DNA of 64,000 nucleotides, from NCBI RefSeq assembly GCF_947855115.1, contig NZ_CANTZW010000001.1, positions 124,001 to 188,000 of the forward strand, written 5' to 3'. The stretch comes from an uncultured Parabacteroides sp. (GTDB taxonomy: Bacteria; Bacteroidota; Bacteroidia; Bacteroidales; Tannerellaceae). Below, piece after piece: positions 53,042-62,169 of this stretch (positions are counted from its first letter, which is position 1; each line of letters begins with the position of its first letter). Under the pieces are notes generated by a model that saw nothing but the letters and a program-made list of their open reading frames with translations, searched no databases and was not told where the DNA came from. The position numbers were made by a program, and so were the translations under genes.

Positions 53042-54634
53042 TTATTTAGCGGAATATCCCTCATTTTGAGTTAAATTCGGGTTACGTTGTATTTCATTTA
53101 CAGGGATCGGCCAGTGCAAGTCGGTTTCCTTAAATGTTGCACCGCTACCATTCGTCGCGCCAATTAAATCAACAAATTGAACCTCACCCTTATTTGTCTC
53201 AGAGATTTGAGGGAATTTGCCTGTACGAACACAATCGTCCCAAATCTTCATTTCCAATGGGAACTCACGCAAACGCTCTTTCCAGCACTCCTCGATAAAG
53301 GCTTGCTTGCCTAGTCTTTGAAGTTCAGAAGCGATAGTAGAAACATCTTTACCTTCCATGTTAGCACGAGCTTTAACCTGAGCTAAATAATTAGCGGCTT
53401 CCGCGTTTACACCGCTAGATTGAGCGATAGCTTCAGCGGCAGATAACAATGTTTCCGCATAACGATAGAAGTTCCAGTCTTTCGTACCCTTACCTGTCTC
53501 AAGAATAGCAGTCTCATCGTACCAATACCAGTTACAAAGCATCTTCATATCCAAAGTTGTTCCATCAATCGGATGCGTATATGTACGATGGAAGAACTGA
53601 TTCATCTCTGCACGTAAGTCATTTTCTCCATATACATTTAAATAGCGCTCGCTAACACCGTACACATTTACCCACAAAGAATAGTTATTTCCTGTAGAAG
53701 AGTTTGCGAAAAATGTCGGTGAAATCAAGTTAAACGCATGAACGGGAGTATTTCCATTGGAAGAAATAGAAGCGTCATATTCACGAGCATAAATCACCTC
53801 TGGCAGATCATCAGTTGTACGCAACTTATTGTATGCGCTACCTTCCCCTAAATCATCGTTAGTCGCTAACTCAAATTTACCGCTATTGATCACATCTTTT
53901 AAGGGAGTAACAGCACTAGCATAATCACCTTGTCTCATATAAACATCAGCCAACAACATATCAGCTGCATATTTTGTTACTCGGTGGCTATTACCTGCGA
54001 AAGTCGCATCTGGCAAATTCTCTACGGCAAATTGTAAATCAGGAATAATAATATTGCTATAGACCTCAGCCTCAGCTGCACGAGTCGGATACTCAACCAA
54101 AGTCGCATCTTCTGTCGGTTCTGTCATCATAGGCACGTCACCGAACATCTTCACCAAATAGAAATAGTTCAATGCACGGAAGAATCGAGCTTCAGCTTCA
54201 TATTGAGCTTTACTATCCATCTCTACACCACCAATGTACTTAATGACAGCGTTCGCAATATTAATAGACTTATAACAATCTTTCCATGCGTCGTTAGTCA
54301 AATAATTACAACATGACTGTGTAAAGTTTTGACGGGTCAACTGGCGGGCATACGAGCAATCCACTTCTTGGCCTTCATACTCATTCGTAAAATAACCAGT
54401 GACCATGTTCACTACAGATAGACTAGAACCTCTATAAGCACCTGTCATGTCGCCCATCTTGGAAGGAGCACCATCACGATACAAATAGTTGACGTTGTCA
54501 ATAATATCTGCGCTTGTCTTATAATATGTATCCAAAGTCAACGCAGACTTAGGCTCTTCATCCAAAAAACTGTCACATGCGGTAAACCCTGTTAATCCCG
54601 CACATAATATAGCTGTTGTTAATATTTTTTTCAT
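53042..54634 (-). CDS. susD: SusD/RagB-type glycan-binding lipoprotein, copy 2
   Basis: This 530-residue protein has lipobox FTAC (Cys20), then DSFLDEEPKSALTLDTYY. TPR-like blocks EARFFRALNYFYLVKMFGDV near residue 148 and NFYRYAETLLSAAEAI near 390 are seen, with the usual end HWPIPVNEIQRNPNLTQNEGY. It captures glycans at the surface for SusC copy 2, encoded 27 bp upstream in the same operon. It differs widely from SusD copy 1 outside family motifs, so the two units probably bind different glycans. Confidence 0.95.
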   Translation of the reverse strand: MKKILTTAILCAGLTGFTACDSFLDEEPKSALTLDTYYKTSADIIDNVNYLYRDGAPSKMGDMTGAYRGSSLSVVNMVTGYFTNEYEGQEVDCSYARQLTRQNFTQSCCNYLTNDAWKDCYKSINIANAVIKYIGGVEMDSKAQYEAEARFFRALNYFYLVKMFGDVPMMTEPTEDATLVEYPTRAAEAEVYSNIIIPDLQFAVENLPDATFAGNSHRVTKYAADMLLADVYMRQGDYASAVTPLKDVINSGKFELATNDDLGEGSAYNKLRTTDDLPEVIYAREYDASISSNGNTPVHAFNLISPTFFANSSTGNNYSLWVNVYGVSERYLNVYGENDLRAEMNQFFHRTYTHPIDGTTLDMKMLCNWYWYDETAILETGKGTKDWNFYRYAETLLSAAEAIAQSSGVNAEAANYLAQVKARANMEGKDVSTIASELQRLGKQAFIEECWKERLREFPLEMKIWDDCVRTGKFPQISETNKGEVQFVDLIGATNGSGATFKETDLHWPIPVNEIQRNPNLTQNEGYSAK

Positions 54635-54661
54635 CGCAATTTTCTGAATAATTTAAATTAA

Positions 54662-57600
54662 TTAAAATGTTACGTTTACACCCAAAGTGAATGTTCTCGC
54701 TCTCGGATAAGAGAAGAAGGCCATATTCTGACCGAACTGTTCCGGAGAAACCGCACCGTTGGTTGTAGATATTTGAGAAGTTGCCTCTGGATCATACCCG
54801 TTGAAATCCTTAGCAGTAATCAAAAACGCATTGTTCACGTTCAAGTATAAACGTAAGCTGCTAAATGGAGTCTTCTTCAACTGATTTGAGTCGAAAGTAT
54901 AACCTAATTGAATCAAGTTCGCACGCAAATAAGAACCGTTAGCCACCCATTGAGAGTCGGTCAAAGTATCTTGTCCCGCATGTCCACCGTTAAACAACCA
55001 GATAGCTTGTTGCATAGAATTCGGGTTCGTACCATCGTATGCGTCATACAATATATTTGTCAAGCCGTTTGTTTGTCCAAAGCGGTCATATGTAGAGTGA
55101 TAGAATTGTTGCAATGTTTGAACACCTGCGACAAACTGCAAATCCAAAGTGAAATCCCAATTCTTATAACGTAATGTATTGATCATAGATCCTGTCCAAT
55201 CGGGTACACCTTTACCAATAATCTCGCGTTCGGAAGAACGTTTCGCACGACCGATCTGTTTCTTTTCGCAGTTACCCGCCTCATAATCTTCGATCGTATA
55301 AACACCTAAACGTTTGTAACCGTAGAAACTTCCAACACTTTCGCCTACACGCAAAATAGAAGCACCACTTACCCACTCGTTTTTCAAGATATCCTCATCA
55401 TTCTCTCCTAACGCTAAGATCTTATTCTTATTGAAGTTAGCATTGATAGATGTCGTCCACGTGAAGTCTTTCGTATCAATATTACGAGTTGTCAACATCA
55501 AGTCCAAACCTTGGTTACGGATAGAACCGATATTCTTATAAACAGTCTCGAAACCTGTCGTATGAGGAACCGGAGCATCCAATAACAAGTCTGAAGTTTT
55601 CTTATTGTAATAAGAAGCATCTAACGTAACCCGATTATTGAACAATCCTAAATCAAAACCTATATCGAACTGAGCGGTTTTCTCCCATCTTAGATCTGAG
55701 TTGGGCAATCTGTTCAAGTAGGAATAGGAAGTACGGGCGCCATTCAATAACAAAGTATTATTGTAAACGGTCGCTAAAGACTTATAAACACCAATCTCAG
55801 AGTTACCAGTCAAACCGTAGCTAGTATGTAACTTCAAGTTGCTGATTGTATTTTGGTCAGCCATGAAGTCTTCTTGCGTAATGTTCCATGCCAAACCTGC
55901 GGATGGGAAGAACGCATACTTATTATTCTCTCCGAACTTAGAAGAACCATCATAACGACCTGTTACAGTAGCTGAGTAACGATCCTTATACGTATAAGCA
56001 AAACGCAAGAAATATGAGTTCATAGCCCAACGTTCCCAATAAGTCTGTGGAGAATCTGGTTTTGTTCCGGCTGCCATATTATTGTCTTGGAAAAAGTCAC
56101 TGGTGAAATTTTCCGTATACATTCTATTGTAATCATACTTACGTTCTTGCCAAGACAAACCGACCATAGCATTAATACGATGATCGTTAATTGTCTTATT
56201 GTAAGTCAAGTAAGTTTCCTCTTGCCAATAAAGTGTATTTGCATGCCATCTCTCCGCACGTCCTTTCTGGTCATAAGCCAAGTTTACCAAATCGCTTGGC
56301 ATATATTTGTGCAAAGTCTTGAAGTTAGCGTCAACACCAAACTGGGTCTTTAAATCCAAACCCTCGATGATATGGAATGTCAAGGCTGCGTTTCCGAACA
56401 CTTTCGTGTTATAATTCATATTCTTATAAGTCTTCAAGATATGAACAGGATTAGACATTGCCTCAAAGTCCATAGGCATGCCCTGCGGGGTATTTGTAGA
56501 TGTATATTTACCATCGTATTGAACAGGCATCCAAGGAACCATCTCGATCATTGTACGACGAGCATCTTGGCCACCACCATCTTCAGGAGTTGAATTACCC
56601 CAAGTGTGGTTAACAGATAAGTTTACGGAAGTAGATAACCATTTGGTCGGATTTGCGTCATAAGCGATCTTTGCGTTCAAACGCTTTGAATAGGTATTCA
56701 ACATGATACCCTGGTTATCCGTATAGTTCAAGAATGCTCCCATTGAAGACTTCTCACCTCCTTGTTGAATGTTCAATTGGTGGTTATGAGAAATAGCTAC
56801 ACGAGTAGCCTCATCCTGCCAATCTGTATCATAAAGAGGATTACCATTAGAATCGAAGAAACGACGATCTGCAAACCAATAAGCAGGATCTTCAGACCAA
56901 TTAAAACCACCCCATTGATTCTCATTCCTGATACCTGTCATAAACGCATCACACCATTCTTGAGAGCTCATTGCATCCATCTTACGAGCGCGATGTGCCA
57001 AACTTACAGATCCGGCATAGCTTACTTTTGTTCCGTCACCGTCCTTATTACCACGTTTAGTTGTAACCATGATAACACCATTTGCTCCACGAGCACCATA
57101 GATAGCGGTAGCGGAAGCATCTTTCAATACCTCCATAGACTCGATATCATTGGGGTTCATCAAATAGAAGTTCTCCATTACTACACCGTCCACAACATAC
57201 AACGGATCAGAAGAAGCGTTGATTGTAGCTTGACCACGGATTACAACACGGCTACCATAAGCACCTGGCTGGCTGGAGTTTGAGAAGATGTTTACACCGG
57301 CAGCTTTACCACGTAAGTTATCCAACGCACTAAAGTTCTGGGCCTTTAGCATATCTTCACCCTTTGCCGTAGAGATAGAACCTGTTACGTCCGACTTACG
57401 CATTGTACCGTAACCTACTACCACAACCTCGTCCAACGTCTGCGTATCCTCTTTCAATGTTACATTAATCGTGGATTGGCTACCTACAGGGATGTCTTGT
57501 GACAAATAGCCGATATAAGAAATCGACAAAACTCCATCAGAAGGTACTCCTTCAATCGTGTAATTACCGTCAAAATCTGTAATCGTTCCATTTGTTGTAC

Positions 57601-57823
57601 CTTTCACAACAACATTGGCGCCGATTATAGGCTCACCATTGGCGTCAACAACTACTCCTGTTACCTTCTTACCCTGCTGTACTGCCTGAATTTCATCGAC
57701 CGTACCGACGGAAACGGGAGCGGCCATTGCGGCGTTTACAGAAAAAGCGGAAAGCAGCAAACAGAACGCTGAGGCTTTAGCTATCCCTTGAAGGGATAAT
57801 AGCTTAGATTCATTCTTTGTCAT
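54662..57823 (-). CDS. susC: SusC/RagA-type TonB-dependent glycan importer, copy 2
   Basis: This 1053-residue paralogue of copy 1 has the same start (MTKNESKLLSLQGIAKASAF), a CarboxypepD_reg-like domain at about 54-120, TonB box DEVVVVGYGT at about 131-140, and C-terminal FTLGVNVTF. The first 100 bases and the 5' leader are nearly identical to those of copy 1. The barrel diverges in loops (for example FMTGIRNENQWGGFNWSEDP versus FMLGLENSNTYHGTNYSLNR). It exports no sigma signal (no STN domain). It forms a transporter with SusD copy 2. Confidence 0.95.
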   Translation of the reverse strand: MTKNESKLLSLQGIAKASAFCLLLSAFSVNAAMAAPVSVGTVDEIQAVQQGKKVTGVVVDANGEPIIGANVVVKGTTNGTITDFDGNYTIEGVPSDGVLSISYIGYLSQDIPVGSQSTINVTLKEDTQTLDEVVVVGYGTMRKSDVTGSISTAKGEDMLKAQNFSALDNLRGKAAGVNIFSNSSQPGAYGSRVVIRGQATINASSDPLYVVDGVVMENFYLMNPNDIESMEVLKDASATAIYGARGANGVIMVTTKRGNKDGDGTKVSYAGSVSLAHRARKMDAMSSQEWCDAFMTGIRNENQWGGFNWSEDPAYWFADRRFFDSNGNPLYDTDWQDEATRVAISHNHQLNIQQGGEKSSMGAFLNYTDNQGIMLNTYSKRLNAKIAYDANPTKWLSTSVNLSVNHTWGNSTPEDGGGQDARRTMIEMVPWMPVQYDGKYTSTNTPQGMPMDFEAMSNPVHILKTYKNMNYNTKVFGNAALTFHIIEGLDLKTQFGVDANFKTLHKYMPSDLVNLAYDQKGRAERWHANTLYWQEETYLTYNKTINDHRINAMVGLSWQERKYDYNRMYTENFTSDFFQDNNMAAGTKPDSPQTYWERWAMNSYFLRFAYTYKDRYSATVTGRYDGSSKFGENNKYAFFPSAGLAWNITQEDFMADQNTISNLKLHTSYGLTGNSEIGVYKSLATVYNNTLLLNGARTSYSYLNRLPNSDLRWEKTAQFDIGFDLGLFNNRVTLDASYYNKKTSDLLLDAPVPHTTGFETVYKNIGSIRNQGLDLMLTTRNIDTKDFTWTTSINANFNKNKILALGENDEDILKNEWVSGASILRVGESVGSFYGYKRLGVYTIEDYEAGNCEKKQIGRAKRSSEREIIGKGVPDWTGSMINTLRYKNWDFTLDLQFVAGVQTLQQFYHSTYDRFGQTNGLTNILYDAYDGTNPNSMQQAIWLFNGGHAGQDTLTDSQWVANGSYLRANLIQLGYTFDSNQLKKTPFSSLRLYLNVNNAFLITAKDFNGYDPEATSQISTTNGAVSPEQFGQNMAFFSYPRARTFTLGVNVTF

Positions 57824-57899
57824 TTTGCTCTTGTTTTTTTAATTAAGTTTAGATTGATTACATATATTCCATGTAATTTTTATCGTATAGATGGACATA

Positions 57900-57912
57900 G
57901 TTCGTACGGAAC
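57900..57912. promoter_or_regulatory. operator-like site GTTC-N5-GAAC, copy 2
   Basis: On the minus strand it reads GTTCCGTACGAAC followed by TATGTC, as before susC copy 1. It lies 77-89 bases before the susC copy 2 ATG at 57823. Confidence 0.65.
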
Positions 57913-58079
57913 TAGTGTGCCATTCATGGTCTACATTCTTAAAAACAGGGCAAATGTATAACTTTTTTTGTAAACTAGACTTAATTCTTGTAGTATTTTT
58001 TCAATAAAAATGACACATTTATCACAAATACCCCCTTTGAACCAAGAAAATCGGCCTCTAAATGTATTAAAATTATATT

Positions 58080-58092
58080 GTTCCGTACGAAC
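58080..58092. promoter_or_regulatory. operator-like site GTTC-N5-GAAC, copy 3
   Basis: GTTCCGTACGAAC is repeated exactly, 168 bp from the core of copy 2. It is followed by TTATAA, not TATGTC, so only the 13-bp core is conserved here. Confidence 0.55.
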
Positions 58093-58483
58093 TTATAATA
58101 GCATTTGGATCCTTTATACTCCATAAACAGTTGACTATCACACTCTAACAAAAGAAAAAATCTCAATCCGATCACAATGAACAAATGTTAAATCTATTGA
58201 TATTCAAAGCTGACACAAAATTACACTATCATGGTCCTTTTCAGATAAAAAGATAAGATACTCACAATCTGAATGATATAAAAAGTCACTACTTCCCTTA
58301 CGATTAAAAAAGGTACCGCATTATCTACAACCTTTCTACCAAGAAAATTTTACAAATTTGTTCTCCCCTAACTTGAGATCTGAATAACGTATTTTAAACA
58401 TTGCCCGAGAAGAAGCTTGCCGCAGAGTTATCCGTCTCGTGCTCGGACAAAAACTCATCGTCCGACAGAATAATTCCGGTTTA

Positions 58484-58515
58484 TTTGGCGCAGATTACTA
58501 TTTACTATACATTTG
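58484..58515 (+). promoter_or_regulatory. sigma-ABfr promoter of the 146-codon gene
   Basis: TTTG (58484-58487) and TACATTTG (58508-58515) with a 20-base spacer fit the consensus. Transcription should start near 58522, 38 bases before the ATG at 58560. Confidence 0.7.
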
Positions 58516-58559
58516 TATATTTATAAAATAACTCTCATTAATACCCATCCACCTAAACA

Positions 58560-59000
58560 ATGCAAGAAGAACCATTTGATTATTCTGAAGTTCCTTTCCA
58601 TTTCGGTATGTGCGCCGAAAGCCAGTGTACACGATCGGAGACCTGCTTGCGCCAGATTGCCTTGCGGCATACCCCTGCGAACGTACCTTTTATATTAACC
58701 TTAAACCCCACATGGATCAAGGGAAGAAAAGGGGAATGCAAGTATTACCGCTCCAACGAGAAAGTTCGCTATGCCAAGGGCTTTATATGCACGGTAAAAG
58801 CACTCACCCTACAAGTAGAGGAGACTTTCCGAACACAACTCATCTTATATTTCGGACGTAAAAATTATTATCTGAAACGTAAGGGAGAAGTATTATTATC
58901 TCCCGAAGAACAAACCTACATCATTAGTTTGGCGAAAAAACTGGGAGTCAAGCAAAATGAATATTTTGACGCATACGTGAAACGCTACAATTGGCAATAG
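58560..59000 (+). CDS. Cys-containing conserved hypothetical protein (DUF6078-like)
   Basis: This 146-residue protein begins FDYSEVPFHFGMCAESQC followed by CLRQIALRH. The three Cys could bind metal together with C61 (KGECKYYRSNEKVRYAKG). A C-terminal helical part (LSPEEQTYIISLAKKLGVKQ) follows. I recognise the type from Bacteroides genomes, probably DUF6078, but know no function. There is no signal peptide. It has its own good promoter and is alone on its strand between two leftward units. Confidence 0.65.
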   Translation: MQEEPFDYSEVPFHFGMCAESQCTRSETCLRQIALRHTPANVPFILTLNPTWIKGRKGECKYYRSNEKVRYAKGFICTVKALTLQVEETFRTQLILYFGRKNYYLKRKGEVLLSPEEQTYIISLAKKLGVKQNEYFDAYVKRYNWQ

Positions 59001-59073
59001 GTATAGGCCTTTCCGTCACCTCTATCGTACAATGATTCTATGCTATAATATCAACAGTCTAATTTCCCCTAAA

Positions 59074-59133
59074 GGAAACTGTAATTTCTACGGCAAGAAA
59101 CTACAGTTTCCTTTCGAAGGAATTACAGTTTCC
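59074..59133. repeat. cluster of three related inverted repeats
   Basis: GGAAACTGTAATTTC (59074-59088) is followed by GAAACTACAGTTTCC (59097-59111) and GGAATTACAGTTTCC (59119-59133), both near reverse complements of the first. The middle copy is itself a palindrome (GAAACT-AC-AGTTTC). Alternative hairpins can form between copies 1 and 2 or 1 and 3. Confidence 0.7.
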
Positions 59134-59226
59134 CCCTTCTGATATTTTCAAGAAACGTAATTTAGCGAAATATACCATATAAAAGTATCCAAATAAATAG
59201 AAGCCTCTTGATACAAGACAAAAAAT

Positions 59227-59248
59227 AAAGGCGGGTATCCCCGCCTTT
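59227..59248 (-). terminator. terminator of the GH38 operon
   Basis: AAAGGCGGG (59227-59235) pairs with CCCGCCTTT (59240-59248), loop TATC. On the minus strand the hairpin is followed by ATTTTTTG. It lies about 30 bases after the GH38 stop. Confidence 0.88.
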
Positions 59249-59279
59249 ACAAATTATACAAATAAAATTTCACCTTTCT

Positions 59280-62168
59280 TTACCAAGATAATTTTATAAA
59301 TTTATTCTCCCACGGAGCAAAGTTCAACGGATTTCCCGAAACAGGATCTCCCACGACATCACAAACCGTAGTTTTTACAAAATTAACCTTATCCGAGGTT
59401 ACCGAGAATGTAGCGGGTTTCCCCCCTATCTCACGTAGCTGAAGCATAACAGCGTTCTCTCCTTCCACAGGGCGCATATTCACCAACAACAGATTCTCCG
59501 GTACGATCTTAAAAATAGACGCCGACTGAAGGGGAGCTACTTTCTTATCTCCGGCCGGTAAGACACGAGTCAAGAACGGAATCCGGTTCTCCCAAGCGAA
59601 CTTGGTCGCATACTCAATGGAATTGTCTTTAGAAGAGTTGATGAAATAACTCCATTGCATCTCTCCCATCTGGTCCGCGTTGAAATTGGTTACCCAGTAG
59701 TTATTCATCGGCCATGAATACATATTCGTAGACTGAGGTACGGCCCCGGCCTTATACCGCCCCGTATTGATCGCACCGAATTGCATCAGAGGAATCTCTT
59801 GGCTACCCATCACGACTTGCGACTCTCCATTACGAGCCGTAGCGAAGTTTTGCACCGTATACCAATCGTTCGAGGAACCCGGAATCTGGTCTACACCGGC
59901 CTCTATCGATCCTCCCGGAACATCTAAATGAATCTTTCCACCTTCAACCTCAAACGGGAAAGCGATATAAACCGCCTCCGGATCTGTCACCGCCTTTTTA
60001 CGCAAGCGATAAACAACCTCGATTTTCTTTGTCACGTTAAATACACGGAACTCCACCATCAAGTTATTCGGCTCGCGTCCCGCTACCGTCTCTCCCCTGA
60101 AACGATACGTATCCCAGATCGGACCTTTCTCGTATTTCTCAAATTGCATCTTCTCAGGACGACGACGCAGGAATTGGGGAGCACGATATTGCTCCATCGG
60201 ATGGCGGCTATCGATAATCTCATAAATAAACTCGCCCATCTCCCATTCTGCGTCCGGCGTAACCAGTTGTTTGTTCAAATCCTTATCATACAATTTACTA
60301 ATTGTTCCTTTACGGATATTGAAATCTATGGAATACCAAGGATTCTCAACATGTGTCTCTTTCAATTCTGTAGCCTCCTGTATTTCCGGGCGTGGCGCAT
60401 CCTTTACCTTTATATAATATTGAGCGTATCCCAAGGCCGGGACATCCTTCACATAAAAGTTCCAGTAAGTACCATCGGAACGGCTCTCGCCAGCCTGAGC
60501 GGGAATCACGTTACCTGCCGCGTCTACGATCTCGAACGCCTTGTCTTTCGGAAGGATCTGATGATCCACATAAGCTTTAGCGATACCGCTGTAACTCCAA
60601 TTTAGCGTATTAAACACAGCGATAGACGGGACATCGCTTTTAGGCACGAACGATTGCAATATACCCATCGTAGCCTCTCCCAACAAACCGGAATGGCGAT
60701 AGGCCTCCCACGCATACGATTGCTTCAAGGAACGTTGTTCCCAAGTTTCCAGCCCATAAGCGTTACGTACACTCTCACTATGGCCGAAAGTATGCTCATC
60801 ATAGAACAAAAGAGCCTTGTTGATATCATAAATACGATCATTGATATCTGCCGGTAACTGAGCGCCTAGCATTTTAGCGAATGACAATCCGACTTGGTTC
60901 GCTATAATATCCGAATGAGTCACACGGGATATAGCGGCTTCGCGGGCTCCGGAGGCGAAACCGTCCGTCCACCAATCCGGCCAAGCGCCACGGATGGTCT
61001 GGATACGATCCGCATATTGGCTCTCTACCACCTTAAAGAACTCGCTGGCTACCGCCGTGCGTAACTTCGGCCACTCATATTTCTCATTCCATTTCCGCAA
61101 CATCTCACAACTTTTCGTGGATGGGGGCGCATTGTCCGTAAAATACCCCGAATGTTGAGCGGCCAATATATCATACGGATAGTTTTTCGCTTCCATTTGA
61201 TCCAGATACGCCAAGACTCGTTCCTCGAACTGCTCAAAATCATCGGTATGGATACCAAAGAAATTTCCTTGATTATAATGCTCGGCACGATAGGTCAGCA
61301 CCTTCTTCCCGGAAGGAGACTCCCACCAGAATACGGTAGGCTTGTCGAAACAGATCAATGCCCGGTGACCGTGCGTTCCCATATTCACGTATTTCACTCC
61401 GGCATCCGCGAAATACTCGCTGAAACACCAACCGATACCATTCACGTCATCCTGCATAGCAACCTCGGCACGCATCCCGTTTTCCCGGAACTGCTTGATC
61501 GGGTAAAGGGAAGCGGCAAGTGTTTGCTCATCCGGCAGCTCGTCGAAATTCAAGTACATCGTAGCTAACTCGATACGGCCCTCCTTTACCCGCTGCTTCA
61601 GGCGAGCGACCTGTTCTGCCGGACGGCATTTCAAATATTCGCTAACCGCCCAAGCGATCTCGCAAGTCCAACGGAACTTGGCGAAATCGGGATAATGATC
61701 CGTTGCGTCGCAATAATCCAACGCATAATCAATATATCGCAGGTGTTCTGCCAAGATCTCCATCTGGGAACGAGTATAACCGATATCCGTATGCGTGTGT
61801 TGCACCATATTCATTTGCCAATGGCGAACCGGCTTTACGGTAACTGTTGTCTCCTCCTTCTCTTTCCCACTCGTCAACGTCAGCGGTAACTGGCGGGTAG
61901 CGCTAACCTCGGGTATCTCGATTAGAAATACATTATCGCCGGAGACCAGCTTCTCTTTACGGCTTTGCTCTCCTAAACGGATCGTTACCGCGGAAGGCTC
62001 TCCCTCATGCCTCACGGAAATCTCAACCTTTTGAGTCAGCCCATTTTTCGATTTATAAACCGCAGGCAATACACGACTCTTGATATCCGATAATCCCGGA
62101 GACGCATAGACCGACAATGTCCCGATCAACAAGGCCAGTCCTACTGATAAATAAGTTCTTTTTTTCAT
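59280..62168 (-). CDS. GH38 family alpha-mannosidase
   Basis: This 962-residue protein has a signal peptide (LSVGLALLIGTLSVYA). The GH38 N-terminal domain has the zinc motif QHTHTDIGYTRSQ near residue 122. MQDDVNGIGWCFSEYF near 240 is the catalytic-Asp region, and HSGYFTDNAPPS and EHTFGHSESV follow. C-terminal beta domains of the family run from about 560. GH38 enzymes are retaining, zinc-dependent alpha-mannosidases, complementing the inverting GH92 enzymes nearby. It is last in an operon with the MFS transporter (no real gap) and a GH92 gene, suggesting stepwise trimming of mannose-rich glycans and uptake of the sugar released. Confidence 0.92.
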   Translation of the reverse strand: MKKRTYLSVGLALLIGTLSVYASPGLSDIKSRVLPAVYKSKNGLTQKVEISVRHEGEPSAVTIRLGEQSRKEKLVSGDNVFLIEIPEVSATRQLPLTLTSGKEKEETTVTVKPVRHWQMNMVQHTHTDIGYTRSQMEILAEHLRYIDYALDYCDATDHYPDFAKFRWTCEIAWAVSEYLKCRPAEQVARLKQRVKEGRIELATMYLNFDELPDEQTLAASLYPIKQFRENGMRAEVAMQDDVNGIGWCFSEYFADAGVKYVNMGTHGHRALICFDKPTVFWWESPSGKKVLTYRAEHYNQGNFFGIHTDDFEQFEERVLAYLDQMEAKNYPYDILAAQHSGYFTDNAPPSTKSCEMLRKWNEKYEWPKLRTAVASEFFKVVESQYADRIQTIRGAWPDWWTDGFASGAREAAISRVTHSDIIANQVGLSFAKMLGAQLPADINDRIYDINKALLFYDEHTFGHSESVRNAYGLETWEQRSLKQSYAWEAYRHSGLLGEATMGILQSFVPKSDVPSIAVFNTLNWSYSGIAKAYVDHQILPKDKAFEIVDAAGNVIPAQAGESRSDGTYWNFYVKDVPALGYAQYYIKVKDAPRPEIQEATELKETHVENPWYSIDFNIRKGTISKLYDKDLNKQLVTPDAEWEMGEFIYEIIDSRHPMEQYRAPQFLRRRPEKMQFEKYEKGPIWDTYRFRGETVAGREPNNLMVEFRVFNVTKKIEVVYRLRKKAVTDPEAVYIAFPFEVEGGKIHLDVPGGSIEAGVDQIPGSSNDWYTVQNFATARNGESQVVMGSQEIPLMQFGAINTGRYKAGAVPQSTNMYSWPMNNYWVTNFNADQMGEMQWSYFINSSKDNSIEYATKFAWENRIPFLTRVLPAGDKKVAPLQSASIFKIVPENLLLVNMRPVEGENAVMLQLREIGGKPATFSVTSDKVNFVKTTVCDVVGDPVSGNPLNFAPWENKFIKLSW

Positions 62169-62169
62169 C

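Larger units (their letters stand above)
57824..58559. promoter_or_regulatory. regulatory gap upstream of susC copy 2, with two operator-like sites
   Basis: This 736-base, AT-rich gap has no credible gene; a 67-codon minus ORF at 57981-58184 lacks any support. Features on the susC side are the dyad TTACAT (57858) / ATGTAA (57871) and the operator-like GTTCGTACGGAAC at 57900-57912. The third copy, GTTCCGTACGAAC, is at 58080-58092. On the right is the promoter of the next gene (58484-58515). Confidence 0.6.

Noticed and set aside
57981..58184. 67-codon minus-strand ORF in the susC copy 2 upstream gap
   Set aside because: AT-rich, Phe/Leu/Ile/Lys composition, overlaps the operator-like site and lacks homology or a promoter that would fit.
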